From positions 59,720 to 123,719 of the forward strand of contig PCBK01000078.1 of NCBI GenBank assembly GCA_002731275.1: 64,000 nucleotides of DNA, written 5' to 3'. The stretch's first letter is position 1; every line of letters starts with the position of its first letter. Positions 1-9,803 of this stretch are shown in pieces. The notes under the pieces were generated by a model. The model was not told where the DNA came from, made no database searches, and was given only the letters and a program-made list of their open reading frames with translations. Origin of the DNA: Deltaproteobacteria bacterium (GTDB taxonomy: Bacteria; Myxococcota_C; UBA6777). The position numbers were made by a program, and so were the translations under genes.

Positions 1-756
1 AGCGACAAAGGCAAAAAAAGCGCCAAACGCAAAGCCCCCAAGAAGAGAGCAACCAAGGCTCGCAAGGCTCCTCCCAAACGGCGCATCAGCGCCGAAGAGT
101 CAGCCCGACGCGCACAAGCTCGAAAAAATCGCATCCGCAAACAACTCTCTCGAGTCGGTATTATCGCACTCATCGGTGCAAAAGGGACCGGCAGCGGCTC
201 CTCTGTCCAAGACGTGATCTCTGGAAACAGCATCGACGGACGACTTGACCGCGCTCTCGAAGGCGTAAAAGGACTTGCAGTCGCAGGCTCCGGAGCCAAC
301 AGGGGAACCCGACGCGGTGGCGGTGGACGTGGCTCACTCAGCATCAAAGAATCCCTACAAGGCGGTCCTCGTGGTGGTGGCGGTGGCGGCGGAAAAACAC
401 GTGTTCGCCGAAAAAGAGCGCGCATCAAATCCGCTCTCAAAATCGAATCCATCGAGCCTGAAGGCGGTACCATTAACCAGGGTTCACTCGGACGACTCCT
501 GCGCCGTAAACGTGGACTCTTCCAGTACTGCTACGAAAAAGAGTTGAAACGCAGCCCCAACCTCCGCGGAAAAATTGCACTGCGTGTGCAAATCGCTCTC
601 AACGGGCGCGTCTCAAACATCGAAATCGAAGAAAACAACCTCGGCTCCAACGTCGCTCGTTGTATTTCCTCAAGAGTTCGAAGAATTCGCTTCCCAAGAC
701 CAAAAGGGGAAGCGGTCAGTATTGTCATCCCACTGCTCTTCTCCCCATCAAGCTAA
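1..756 (+). CDS. AgmX/PglI C-terminal-domain protein, 3' part
   Basis: The reading frame is open from base 1, so the start lies outside the window; 251 residues are visible. A Lys/Arg/Ala-rich stretch is followed by Gly-rich linkers (several runs of Gly) and a compact C-terminal domain of about 90 residues with one CYEKEL-type motif, a central GKIALRVQIALNGRV strand and a second conserved Cys (VARCISSRV). This is the TonB-like tail seen in AgmX/GltJ and PglI proteins of myxobacteria, where it acts in the periplasm as part of gliding or secretion-type machines. The role here is inferred from that domain only. The two Cys may form a disulphide. No gene follows closely, so it ends its transcription unit. 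Confidence 0.75.
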   Translation, partial: SDKGKKSAKRKAPKKRATKARKAPPKRRISAEESARRAQARKNRIRKQLSRVGIIALIGAKGTGSGSSVQDVISGNSIDGRLDRALEGVKGLAVAGSGANRGTRRGGGGRGSLSIKESLQGGPRGGGGGGGKTRVRRKRARIKSALKIESIEPEGGTINQGSLGRLLRRKRGLFQYCYEKELKRSPNLRGKIALRVQIALNGRVSNIEIEENNLGSNVARCISSRVRRIRFPRPKGEAVSIVIPLLFSPSS

Positions 757-1058
757 CCCCAAGACCCTCCCCTTTCTCCTTTCTTTTTCCTCCATTTTGT
801 GGTACATATACAACCTCACTCGCACAACAAGCACACCCACTTTTTTGGGACGAAACAATTTTTTTTTATTTCCAAATGTGACTTGTGCTCTCTTGCGCCG
901 TATAGTAAAAGAAGGTTCTTTGTTTCTTGTTGAAATCCATGTGACATCATATGATCACATTCTCATAGAATCTTCGGTAAACACGCGATCTGACATCACA
1001 TTGAAAGGACGATCGCAAAGAAGTTTCCGATCTGTTGGAAGCTTCATAGATTTTTTAC

Positions 1059-1072
1059 GTCTCATATGAGAC
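1059..1072. promoter_or_regulatory. perfect 14-bp palindrome, possible operator
   Basis: GTCTCATATGAGAC is a perfect palindrome about 135 bp upstream of the beta-barrel gene start. Too short and loop-less for a terminator, it looks like a binding site for a dimeric regulator. Function is inference. Confidence 0.4.
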
Positions 1073-1076
1073 AAAT

Positions 1077-1092
1077 ACCCAAGTCATTGGGT
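1077..1092. promoter_or_regulatory. inverted repeat ACCCAA-N4-TTGGGT
   Basis: Six-bp arms around GTCA, only 4 bp after the 14-bp palindrome. The two symmetric elements together suggest a regulated promoter in front of the export genes. No regulator gene is adjacent. Confidence 0.35.
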
Positions 1093-1207
1093 TAAAGTAC
1101 ACATGGAAGTTACTTCGTTAATTGCATATTCAAATCCACTTTCCAAACGCTGAGCCTGTGCCCGCCGGGATAGAAATTGTTGCAAAGTGGAAGCACTGGA
1201 GTCTGTT

Positions 1208-2578
1208 GTGAAAACAAAGAAGGCAATCAACCAGCGAATCCCCCTATGCTTTCTCCTCATAATGACGCTCATCCCGGGATGGGTTCATGCCCGTGGAGAT
1301 GGTGTTAGAGTCGGACAGTCGGGTTCTTTTCACCCCCGTCTGTATCTAGATACTGGCTACGATAACAACGTGTTCAACCGCTCTTCGCAAAACCCAGCGA
1401 CTCTCCTCCCCGTTGACACCGCGTACCTCAACGTGAGACCTGGTCTCCAACTCGAAATTCCATCACACCCGATTGGTTTCGAGCTGAGTGGATACGCCAA
1501 CTACAGCCTCTTCTTCAACAGTACAGCTGCCAACCTCAACACCATCACTGCGAAAGCAGACCTTACGGTCACTCTCTTCCGTAACTCCCCCGTCTCTTTC
1601 AGCCTGACCAACAACTTCAGTCGTAGCTCTGGAGACGAAAACACCGCCAACGATGTCTTCGAACGCGTTGCCTTCTACCACCAACTCGGTACGACATTCA
1701 GGCAGCCTTTCATCAGCCACGATAACAAGACCGCGGCACTCCTCACCATCCAACCAGGTGGTCGCGAAGGTCCTTTCAAATTCGACATCGGATACACCTT
1801 CCGGTTTGCGATCAACCCCGACCCCGACACCGACAACAACAGACACAAACTCAGTCTCGGGACCAAGTGGGCATTCTTCCCCAAAACGGCGCTCCTCTTC
1901 GAAGCAAGTGGTGAGTTTGTCAACTTCAACCCACGCTTTGACTTCTCGCAAACAAGCACCGTCACAAGAAGCTCTGTTCCCGTCAAAGGTACTGTCGGTA
2001 TTGTCGGTAACTTCACAGAGAACCTCTCTCTGACAGTCAGAGTAGGTGGTGGATACAACATCATCGACACCTCAGTCGCATCAACACTCCCAGATGATAC
2101 CTATGGTATGGCCATCGGATCTGCAATCCTCACATACTACTTTTCACCCACCATTTACTTTCGTATGGGTCTCTCCCACGACTTCCACCCCTCTGCGTTC
2201 TCAAACTTCATGCACCAATCCGCCGGATTCTTGGAGTTTACAGCGCAAATCAACCGCTTCCTGATCGGACTTCGAGGGAGCGCGGCCTACATCGGATTCG
2301 GAAAAGTCAATCAAACAGTATCCCAACCAAACAATGGTGGCGTCACCACACGCTTTAACTCCAATAACATCAACGCTGACGGTACAATCAACAGAAACGA
2401 CATTATCGTTCGCGGTAACGCAACTTTCGACTTCAACATCACGCAATGGTTCGTGATCGGTTTACGCGCCGGTGTTGATTGGCGCAACTCAGATCTCTTT
2501 GTGATCACAAGCGAAGGCCAAATCGGTCTGAGCTACCTGAACTTCAAAGCAGCTCTCAAACTAGAAGTTGCCTACTAA
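1208..2578 (+). CDS. outer-membrane beta-barrel protein (putative BBP2-type porin)
   Basis: About 456 residues. The chosen GTG start has GGAG seven bases upstream and yields a clean signal peptide (Lys-rich N end, hydrophobic core, cleavage near WVHA). An in-frame ATG at 1187 lacks a ribosome site. The mature part alternates polar and hydrophobic residues typical of beta strands, begins with a YLDTGYDNNVF motif characteristic of the 'putative beta-barrel porin 2' family, and ends in a hydrophobic strand finishing with VAY. Such barrels are often encoded beside Wza-like export proteins, as here (next gene, 220 bp downstream), and are thought to belong to exopolysaccharide secretion systems. 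Substrate is unknown. Confidence 0.75.
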   Translation: MKTKKAINQRIPLCFLLIMTLIPGWVHARGDGVRVGQSGSFHPRLYLDTGYDNNVFNRSSQNPATLLPVDTAYLNVRPGLQLEIPSHPIGFELSGYANYSLFFNSTAANLNTITAKADLTVTLFRNSPVSFSLTNNFSRSSGDENTANDVFERVAFYHQLGTTFRQPFISHDNKTAALLTIQPGGREGPFKFDIGYTFRFAINPDPDTDNNRHKLSLGTKWAFFPKTALLFEASGEFVNFNPRFDFSQTSTVTRSSVPVKGTVGIVGNFTENLSLTVRVGGGYNIIDTSVASTLPDDTYGMAIGSAILTYYFSPTIYFRMGLSHDFHPSAFSNFMHQSAGFLEFTAQINRFLIGLRGSAAYIGFGKVNQTVSQPNNGGVTTRFNSNNINADGTINRNDIIVRGNATFDFNITQWFVIGLRAGVDWRNSDLFVITSEGQIGLSYLNFKAALKLEVAY

Positions 2579-2798
2579 TCCCTCCTAACTCCTCCCCCAC
2601 TCCCCACTTTTCCCTTTCCATTTTTAACAATCTGATTATTTTTGGTGTGATACTTTACACGACACACAGAATAAGCCTATAGAGAACCAAAAGTCTCGCT
2701 TTGATACAATCAAATGGCTTATCGAGACATCATCGTGTGTAAAAGGCCCAAAGCCCGAGAAGACACACCCAATAAGCCCAAACGATCAGGTAGAAATT

Positions 2799-3434
2799 AT
2801 GAACCGTCTATTCATTGTGCTCTGTTGTTCGCTTCTTCTTTTGACAGGTTGTCTCACCACAACCACCCAAAACAAGCAAAGCGACTCACTGACGCTCTCA
2901 CCGAAAAAGGAGCTCGTGGTCAGCAAAACACAAATGAACATGGCGTTCCAACTCGACGTTGGAGACGTGATCGCGGTCAAAGTCCACGGTGAGAACGAAC
3001 TTGACAGCACCTACCAGATCTACCCCGAGTGCACCATCCAGTTCCCGATGATCCACACAGTCAAAGTGTGTGGACGTACGCCCGGTCAAATCCAACAGGA
3101 GATCGCGACAAGACTCCACAAAGACTACTTCAAGCAGCTACCTGCGGTGGTCGTGAAGGTCAAAGAGTTCAACTCCAAAAAGATCCACGTCTTTGGTCAA
3201 GTCGCAAAACCCGGTCGTTTTGATTATGTAAAAGGATTGACGCTGCTTCAGGCGATCGCAATGGCAGGTGGATTTACGCGACGCGCAGCAAGGAATGATA
3301 CGAGACTGATTCGAACAGTAGGCGGAAGCAAACGCATCTATCGGATCTCTTTGCGCTCGCTTGGGAAGCGTAGACTTCGCGACCTTTATGTGAGACCCGG
3401 CGACATCATCTATATCCCCGAGAGCTGGATCTAA
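2799..3434 (+). CDS. polysaccharide export lipoprotein (Wza-like, Poly_export/SLBB)
   Basis: A 211-residue lipoprotein: signal peptide with lipobox LLTGC (Cys18). After a short linker, the Poly_export domain begins with FQLDVGDVIAVKVHGENELD (residues ~50-70) and covers about 75 residues; an SLBB-type segment follows (KIHVFGQVAKPGRFDYVKGLTLLQAIAMAGG, then RPGDIIYIPESWI at the C terminus). Wza-family proteins form the outer-membrane exit channel for capsule or exopolysaccharide. At 211 residues it is short compared with Wza (about 380) and lacks the extra SLBB repeat and C-terminal helix, as in many myxobacterial export proteins. With the upstream barrel it probably forms an export pair. The glycan synthesis genes are not in the window. 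Confidence 0.85.
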   Translation: MNRLFIVLCCSLLLLTGCLTTTTQNKQSDSLTLSPKKELVVSKTQMNMAFQLDVGDVIAVKVHGENELDSTYQIYPECTIQFPMIHTVKVCGRTPGQIQQEIATRLHKDYFKQLPAVVVKVKEFNSKKIHVFGQVAKPGRFDYVKGLTLLQAIAMAGGFTRRAARNDTRLIRTVGGSKRIYRISLRSLGKRRLRDLYVRPGDIIYIPESWI

Positions 3435-3456
3435 TCCCCCACAGTATCCATTCGGG

Positions 3457-4293
3457 TTATCGCGGCGTGAACGTCGACATGGACTGCAGCATGTAGTACA
3501 TGATCATTGCGAACGCGAAACCAAATGCCAACAAAATCCACAACTGGCCATTTCCTTTTCCCCGACTCTCTTCCCTCTGCTGCATCATCAAAAATTGTTG
3601 CTGTACAAGACCGACAATCCGCTCAAGCTGTTCATCTGCGATGGGATCCGCTCCTCCTCTCGACATTTTCTCGTGCCTGTAACAAGTCGCAGCAAGATCG
3701 AACAACTCGTGCTGCAAGCTCCACTGTACGAACGCCTCATGGCATTGTCGATTATCCCAATCCTTGAGAACCTTCTCCCAAAGCTCCATCGCCGTTTTCT
3801 CTTCAGCGCTCTCCGCTTCCTGCCCAAAGGCATCCCGAAACGTCACCCCTACATTGCTGTAAAGTAGCCCACACTTGGGACAACTCTCTGTCTCTTCGTC
3901 ATTTTGAAACCCACACTTGGGACAGGAACGTCCTGCGGGCTCATCGACTTCGGGAGTTGAATTTTGAACCACAGGCTCATCGACGTCAGGAGCTGACTTT
4001 CCAACGACAACAGAAGACGCTTTATCGACATGGTTACCCAGATGAAGCGCAGGTACGCTCTCTGACTCCTTCTGGACAGAAGTCGAGGGATGTATCAATG
4101 TTTGTGTCAGGGTATGCTCTGTCGCGTTCTTTGAAGCTTCTGTATCCGTTGGGTAGAACACCTCTTTATCACACTCGTCACAATGTAATGTAAAGCCCTG
4201 TTGTGTGGAGTGTGCTCGTGTGAGGGTTGTCAGTTCTTTGCAGAGCGGACACTGGAAGAGGAGCGGACGCGAAGAGGTGGTGGGATGTATCAC
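3457..4293 (-). CDS. zinc-ribbon membrane-anchored protein of unknown function
   Basis: 278 residues from a GTG start with GGAG six bases upstream. The N terminus has a CPLC...CDEC zinc-ribbon pair (residues ~15-40). A long acidic linker follows, then a second ribbon with two CPKCG motifs (~125-145). A helical segment rich in Trp, Glu and Gln precedes one C-terminal membrane helix (WILLAFGFAFAMIMYYML). This is a cytoplasmic protein tail-anchored to the inner membrane. Similar ribbon plus single-helix proteins are frequent in myxobacteria, but no specific function can be named. It ends 22 bp from the convergent export gene and lies 31 bp upstream of the next minus-strand gene. Confidence 0.65.
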   Translation of the reverse strand: MIHPTTSSRPLLFQCPLCKELTTLTRAHSTQQGFTLHCDECDKEVFYPTDTEASKNATEHTLTQTLIHPSTSVQKESESVPALHLGNHVDKASSVVVGKSAPDVDEPVVQNSTPEVDEPAGRSCPKCGFQNDEETESCPKCGLLYSNVGVTFRDAFGQEAESAEEKTAMELWEKVLKDWDNRQCHEAFVQWSLQHELFDLAATCYRHEKMSRGGADPIADEQLERIVGLVQQQFLMMQQREESRGKGNGQLWILLAFGFAFAMIMYYMLQSMSTFTPR

Positions 4294-4323
4294 AGAAGCT
4301 CCTTTCGCGCTTTGTGGTGCGTC

Positions 4324-6435
4324 TCAGGGGATCAGTTGTTTCGCTGTGTACTTTAATTTAAACATCTGCTTGCGGTGTGCAAGAAGGTAACGGATATACG
4401 CAAGCGCCTCACCATTTTTTTGGACACTGGTCACACCAGTCACCCCAACAAAACCTTTGATTTTGTGGAGAGCGCGACGAAACGCATCGCGCGTTTTTGG
4501 TGGGTTAGGACCTGTCGCAACTTTCATCAACATCCCCATCGTATCGTAGGTATAAGCACTTAAGTGGATGGGGGTTCTGAGCGTGTTCCCAGAGCGCACT
4601 TGCTCTGTATAACGCCGTTGATACTGACGGACAAACTGTCGAACAACCTGTCTCCGACTGTTCGGAAAATAGCGAACGCAAAAGATCGCGCCAACGACAT
4701 GACGAGGTTCACGAGCAAAGATCTTTTCGTTGTTCCACCCGTTGGTCCCGAGTAATTGGACAAACTTAAGTGGTTTGTTTCGCTTGTTGTACAGCTCGAT
4801 CACCTGCTTCTCCCAAAAACGCCAGTGCAACTTCACTTCGATGTCTTGCTGTGCAAGCGTTGGGGCAATCGTCGCGGCTCTGCGATATGTTTCAGGGATA
4901 AAGATCGCATCGAAATCGATGACAGGTAAAAACTGTTTGACGAGCTTTTTGTACAACCTTCTGTACCGGAAACCTTTCAGCCCACGTAGGGGTTTGTAGA
5001 GCTTGTAGTACGAAGAGCGTTGCCTCAGGTGCTTTTTACCGACAAGTCTCTCTGCGGCATCGGTGAGGTCAGGACTTCCAGGGGCATAATTTTCGGCACC
5101 AACAACCTGGCCACCAAGCCGCTCGATCTCTTTCCAAAAAGATTTGACCTGAATACGTCCGTACGAACTGTCAGGATAAAAGACAGCAAATCGTCGAAGA
5201 CTCAGTTGTTCGTAAGAGTAACGAGCGATAGCGCGTCCCATACGAGAAAGCGTCAGGTTGTTGCGGAAGACAAATGAACCGATATCGGCGAGTCCTTCTC
5301 GGGTTGAGATGGAGAAGAGAGGAATACCGAGTTGCTGAGCTCGGAGCGCAGCGGCTTTGGACGTCCCTTTTGCGAGTGGTCCAAAGATCGCGATGGCTTT
5401 GTGTTGGAAGACGAGTTTTTCGACCGCCCGTACAGCCTTTTTGGGATCAGAGCCTGAATCCATATGGATGATACGGACTTTGTTCCCGAGGCCTGCAACA
5501 GCCATCTCTATCGCGTTACGGACCCAAGGCCCAATGCGTTGATATCGCCCTGATTGGGGATAAATAGCACCAATCACGGTGGGACGAGGTTGGTCTGCGA
5601 GTTTGTACAACGCCGCGTGTAGACCTTTCACCTTGGGATATAACGAAGAACTCTGCTCCAACTCACCAAGGAGCCGACGAAGGATATCCTGACATTGGTT
5701 GTATTGTTGGGCGTGGTAGTAACCTCTCGCGAGTCGGTAGCCGATCAGATCAAATGGGAACGTGATTTTTTGGCCGCGTTGGTTAAACAACAGCTGCAGT
5801 TTATCGATGGGGACACGACCATCGATCGTGCGTTGGATGCTCTTCTTCATCTCATCCCGTTGTGTTCCGGAGAGATCGACAATGCGAGCAGCCTGCCACT
5901 TGAGAAGAGCGACATCGTTGCGACTCATCTTGGCGGCATTGACGAGGTAACCTCGAACATTTCTCTGCTCCGTCGCATCCAGTTTTGGATAGGCTTCTTC
6001 TAAAGCCTGTAGTGCATCCTTCCATCGCTGCAATCGATAGAGAGAGACACCGTACATATGAAATGCTTGCGCTCTATCTCCACTAGAGAGCGCGCCACTA
6101 CGCAAGGCTTCGCCGAGATGAGTGGCGCTATCTTTCCAAGAGGCGCGTTTGTAGGCGAGGAATCCCAGACGAAAGTGAGCCTCATGTGAGACCGCTGTGT
6201 TAGGCGTATTTTGAAGCAGTTCTTTCCAGGCGGCCTCCTCGGCCTCCGCTTTCCCATCGCGCTTTGCAGCGCGTGCCCTTTGTAGCGCGTCGGCTTCTTT
6301 GGGTTTGAGCACAACGGTCTTGCTTTGACCGTCGGGTTGTTTGACCTTAATTTGCTTGCTAGTCGTCTGGCAGCTCGCGCCAGCCAAACACACCAACACA
6401 AACACCAAAGAAATAAAACCTACTCGCGACTTCAC
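4324..6435 (-). CDS. TPR and periplasmic-binding-protein lipoprotein (LpoA-like)
   Basis: 703 residues, GTG start preceded by GAAGGAG. A signal peptide ends in a weak lipobox (LAGASC, Cys22). Residues ~50-280 form TPR-like helical repeats; ~285-690 form a type-1 periplasmic binding fold (VIGAIYPQSGRYQRIG at its start, then IFGPLAKGTSKAAA and FAVFYPDSSYGR). The order TPR then ABC-substrate-binding-like domain matches the LpoA family of penicillin-binding-protein activators, which stimulate peptidoglycan synthases from the outer membrane. Amino-acid or branched-chain ABC binding proteins are the alternative, but no permease is nearby and the TPR half argues against it. It lies 31 bp downstream of dnaJ and may be read through from it. 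Confidence 0.7.
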   Translation of the reverse strand: MKSRVGFISLVFVLVCLAGASCQTTSKQIKVKQPDGQSKTVVLKPKEADALQRARAAKRDGKAEAEEAAWKELLQNTPNTAVSHEAHFRLGFLAYKRASWKDSATHLGEALRSGALSSGDRAQAFHMYGVSLYRLQRWKDALQALEEAYPKLDATEQRNVRGYLVNAAKMSRNDVALLKWQAARIVDLSGTQRDEMKKSIQRTIDGRVPIDKLQLLFNQRGQKITFPFDLIGYRLARGYYHAQQYNQCQDILRRLLGELEQSSSLYPKVKGLHAALYKLADQPRPTVIGAIYPQSGRYQRIGPWVRNAIEMAVAGLGNKVRIIHMDSGSDPKKAVRAVEKLVFQHKAIAIFGPLAKGTSKAAALRAQQLGIPLFSISTREGLADIGSFVFRNNLTLSRMGRAIARYSYEQLSLRRFAVFYPDSSYGRIQVKSFWKEIERLGGQVVGAENYAPGSPDLTDAAERLVGKKHLRQRSSYYKLYKPLRGLKGFRYRRLYKKLVKQFLPVIDFDAIFIPETYRRAATIAPTLAQQDIEVKLHWRFWEKQVIELYNKRNKPLKFVQLLGTNGWNNEKIFAREPRHVVGAIFCVRYFPNSRRQVVRQFVRQYQRRYTEQVRSGNTLRTPIHLSAYTYDTMGMLMKVATGPNPPKTRDAFRRALHKIKGFVGVTGVTSVQKNGEALAYIRYLLAHRKQMFKLKYTAKQLIP

Positions 6436-6466
6436 TGTTCTGGATCTCCTTCAGCCCGGAAGACAC

Positions 6467-7579
6467 TCACGCGTCAGACTGGAACAAATGTTTTAATTTC
6501 TCTAAAAACCCATGTCTTGCAGGCGTCGAACTTTCGCTGGAGCCAGAGCTTTCCTCTTCGAACTCCTCTAGCAGTTCACGTTGCCGTTTGCTCAACTTTG
6601 TAGGGACCTCGACCTGCACTTTGACGAGCTGGTCACCCCTTCCATGTCTTTGCAAGCGGGGAAAACCTTTTCGCTTCAAACGGAAGATCGTTTCAGATTG
6701 TGTGCCTGCAGGAATCTTCATCGTGATGATACCGTCTAGCGTTGGGACGTCAATACGTGCTCCCAAAGCGGCCTGTGTGAAGGAGATGGGAATCTCACAG
6801 ATCACATGATCTTCTTCTCTCTCGAAGATGTCGTGATCTTCGACTCGGATCACAACGTAAAGATCACCAGAAGGACCGCCAGCCGGACTCTCTTCGCCCT
6901 TTCCACGCATCCTGATCTTCAAGCCGCTGTAAGATCCAGCTGGAATATCGACGACGACCTCGGAGGTCTCTTCGAGCAAACCGTCTCCACCACAATCCTC
7001 ACAAGGGTTTTCGATGATCTGACCTGATCCGTGGCAGTTGGAGCATGTACGAGCCAGCGTAAAGAACCCTTGTTGGATACGAATCTCGCCTCGCCCGTGA
7101 CACACGGAGCAAGTTGTGGGTTTCGAACCAGCGGCGGCACCACTCCCATCACAAGTATCACAGGCGACGTGGCGAGGCACCTCAAGGGTCTTTTCGACCC
7201 CAAAAGCTGCTTCTTCAAAGGCCACCGGTGCTTCGATAACGATATCACGCCCTCGGGCAGATTGACCGCCCATTCCACCACCAAAGACGCTACCAAAAAA
7301 CTCGTTGAAGAGATCGTTGATCCCCATCCCGGAGAAATCAAAACCTCCCATTCCGGAGAGGCCTTCATGACCAAATCGGTCGTACTTTTCGCGCCGTTCG
7401 TCATCGGAGAGGACAGCGAAGGCTTCGTTGATCTCTTTGAGTTTCTCCTCGGCTTCAGGGTTCCCCTGATTGCGATCCGGGTGGTATTCGAGAGCTTTTT
7501 TGCGGTAGGCTTTTTTGATCTCGGCACCGTCAGCACTTTTTTCGACGCCCAGGACCTCATAATAATCACGCTTACTCAC
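6467..7579 (-). CDS. dnaJ: chaperone protein DnaJ
   Basis: 370 residues, GTG start with GGAG upstream. Complete type-I DnaJ: J domain with HPD at 33-35, Gly/Phe-rich region (~75-115), a cysteine-rich zinc domain with four CxxCxGxG-type repeats (~140-205), and two C-terminal substrate-binding domains. DnaJ delivers unfolded clients to DnaK and stimulates its ATPase in the cytoplasm. It is third in the minus-strand order grpE, dnaK, dnaJ. The C terminus ends in a Ser/Glu-rich tail with no known role. The 267-bp gap to dnaK may hold its own promoter. Confidence 0.97.
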   Translation of the reverse strand: MSKRDYYEVLGVEKSADGAEIKKAYRKKALEYHPDRNQGNPEAEEKLKEINEAFAVLSDDERREKYDRFGHEGLSGMGGFDFSGMGINDLFNEFFGSVFGGGMGGQSARGRDIVIEAPVAFEEAAFGVEKTLEVPRHVACDTCDGSGAAAGSKPTTCSVCHGRGEIRIQQGFFTLARTCSNCHGSGQIIENPCEDCGGDGLLEETSEVVVDIPAGSYSGLKIRMRGKGEESPAGGPSGDLYVVIRVEDHDIFEREEDHVICEIPISFTQAALGARIDVPTLDGIITMKIPAGTQSETIFRLKRKGFPRLQRHGRGDQLVKVQVEVPTKLSKRQRELLEEFEEESSGSSESSTPARHGFLEKLKHLFQSDA

Positions 7580-7846
7580 CCAACCGACTCCTCTTTCAAC
7601 ATAGCTCTCATAGACAATACATTACTGACATCTCGAAAAGATTGCGAAAAACATGCAGCAATGAATGGGAGCTTCCAATGTCAACCAACACGGTCTGTAG
7701 CGAGTGCGTGTGCACAAAAGTGACCACAGACCGACCAAAATATTCTGACACAATCTAATGGATGATGGAGGCGAGTCAACTAAAGAGTTTGGTTTTTTTG
7801 CAGGGAGGATGTTTTGGTGTGGGGAAACAAAGCGTCAATACAGGTG

Positions 7847-9733
7847 TTATCCCTCATTTTCATCGTAGGATAAACCGTACTCTTCATCTTCGTGGTAGGG
7901 TTCGTGTTCTGCAGAAGACTGGGAAGCGATGGCGTACATTGCTTCAGCGATGCGGTACGAAGACTCTTCGAGCTGTTGATAGATTGTACGCATGTAATCA
8001 TAATCATCGACCTGATGTTCAAGCGACTCCTGCGCTTGTTCGAGGTCTTGAATGATCTTGTTGTAGTCTTCAGCCGAGAAGTAATTACCGTAATCTTCGA
8101 GCGCCTTGGAGGTCGTGTAGATCAAACCATCAAGGTTGTTGCGCAGCTCAGCGAGCTTCTTCTTGCGACTATCCTCTTGCTCGTAGAGCTCAGATTCACG
8201 GATCATCCGCTCAATTTCGCCTTGTGTCAAACCAGAAGACGCGGTGATCTGGATAGACTGCTCTTTTCCAGTCGCGAGGTCTCTTGCAGAGACGTGGACA
8301 ATCCCGTTAGCGTCGATCTCAAATGTCACGTCGATTTGAGGAACACCACGAGGCGCAGGTGGAATACCGACAAGCTCAAAGCGTCCAAGGCTTCGGTTAT
8401 CCGAGGCCATTTCACGCTCACCTTGTAAGACGTGAATTTCAACGACACGTTGGTTATCAGCGGCTGTCGAGAAGATCTGTGAACGTCTCGTTGGGACCGT
8501 CGTGTTACGATCGATCAGCTTGGTGAACACACCACCGTAGGTCTCAACCCCGAGAGAGAGTGGCGTCACGTCGAGCAGCAGGAGATCTTTGACCTCACCT
8601 TTTAGGACACCACCTTGCACAGCGGCACCAATGGCGACGACCTCATCGGGGTTCACACCACGACATGGTTCGCGACCAAAGAACTCACGGACACGTTGTT
8701 GCACGAGAGGCATACGCGTCATCCCACCGACGAGGATAACTTCGTCGATATCGTTGATGCTGAGTTTTGCGTCGTTAAGCGCAAATTCACAGGGCTCGAG
8801 TGTGGTCTCGATCAGATCGGCGACGAGATTTTCGAGTCTTTTACGTGAGAATCGACAGGAGAAGTGCTTGGGTCCAGAGGCGTCAGCGGTGATGAAGGGG
8901 AGGTTGATCTCTGTCTCCATCGAGGAGGAGAGTTCGTGTTTGGCCTTCTCAGCAGCTTCACGCAAGCGTTGAAGCGCCATCTTATCCTGACGCAGGTCGA
9001 TACCATTTTCGGTCAGGAATTGGTGCGCGAGCTCTTCGACGATACGACGGTCAAAGTCCTCACCCCCGAGATAGGTGTTCCCGTTTGTCGCGAGGACTTC
9101 GACAACACCGTCACCAATTTGCAGGATCGAGACATCGAATGTACCTCCACCGAGATCGTAGATGGCGATCTTGGCGTTGGTTTTCTTTTCGAGTCCATAG
9201 GCGAGCGCTGCAGCGGTAGGCTCATTGATGATACGCATGACTTCGAGTCCAGCGATTGTGCCAGCATCTTTCGTCGCCTGACGTTGTGCATCATCAAAGT
9301 AGGCAGGGACAGTGATCACAGCTTGTGTCACTTTTGCGCCGAGATAATCTTCGGCGGTCTGCTTCATCTTTGTGAGTACCATCGCGCTGATCTCGGGAGG
9401 ACTGTAGTTGCGTCCACGTACCTGCACCCAGGCATCACCATTGCGGCTCTCTGTGATACGGTAGGGATAGGAATCCACAGCAGATTTAGCTTCATGACTT
9501 TGAAAGCGACGACCAATAAGCCGCTTCACGGCATAGATTGTATTTTCTGGGTTGGTGATGGCCTGCCGTTTGGCAATTTGCCCAACCAATCGCTCTCCAC
9601 TTTCCGTAAACGCAACCATGGAGGGTGTGGTTCGGCTTCCTTCGGCATTCGGGATGACCACTGGCTCACCACCCTCAAGGATGGCAACACAAGAGTTTGT
9701 CGTCCCAAGGTCTACACCGATTATCTTACTCAT
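7847..9733 (-). CDS. dnaK: chaperone protein DnaK (Hsp70)
   Basis: 628 residues, ATG start with GGGAG eight bases upstream. The nucleotide-binding domain shows all Hsp70 signatures: [13 protein letters not shown] at the N terminus, [14 protein letters not shown] (~190) and [13 protein letters not shown] (~330). The substrate-binding domain and helical lid follow, and the acidic C-terminal tail is rich in Glu and Tyr instead of the usual EEV-type end. ATP-dependent folding chaperone working with DnaJ and GrpE, encoded on either side. Highly conserved, no truncation. Confidence 0.98.
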   Translation of the reverse strand: MSKIIGVDLGTTNSCVAILEGGEPVVIPNAEGSRTTPSMVAFTESGERLVGQIAKRQAITNPENTIYAVKRLIGRRFQSHEAKSAVDSYPYRITESRNGDAWVQVRGRNYSPPEISAMVLTKMKQTAEDYLGAKVTQAVITVPAYFDDAQRQATKDAGTIAGLEVMRIINEPTAAALAYGLEKKTNAKIAIYDLGGGTFDVSILQIGDGVVEVLATNGNTYLGGEDFDRRIVEELAHQFLTENGIDLRQDKMALQRLREAAEKAKHELSSSMETEINLPFITADASGPKHFSCRFSRKRLENLVADLIETTLEPCEFALNDAKLSINDIDEVILVGGMTRMPLVQQRVREFFGREPCRGVNPDEVVAIGAAVQGGVLKGEVKDLLLLDVTPLSLGVETYGGVFTKLIDRNTTVPTRRSQIFSTAADNQRVVEIHVLQGEREMASDNRSLGRFELVGIPPAPRGVPQIDVTFEIDANGIVHVSARDLATGKEQSIQITASSGLTQGEIERMIRESELYEQEDSRKKKLAELRNNLDGLIYTTSKALEDYGNYFSAEDYNKIIQDLEQAQESLEHQVDDYDYMRTIYQQLEESSYRIAEAMYAIASQSSAEHEPYHEDEEYGLSYDENEG

Positions 9734-9803
9734 TCTGAAGCTCCCATCTTGCTTTGTGCTTCAACTATTCCAACAAAAGACTCATATCGCATGAAGGATG
9801 AGA

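Larger units (their letters stand above)
757..1207. other. 451-bp intergenic region with promoter-type palindromes
   Basis: No convincing gene. The stretch is more AT-rich than its neighbours, with runs of T near 850-880. It contains a perfect 14-bp palindrome at 1059-1072 and a 6-bp-arm inverted repeat at 1077-1092, both described separately. It separates the AgmX-type gene from the polysaccharide export genes and probably carries their promoter. Confidence 0.6.
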
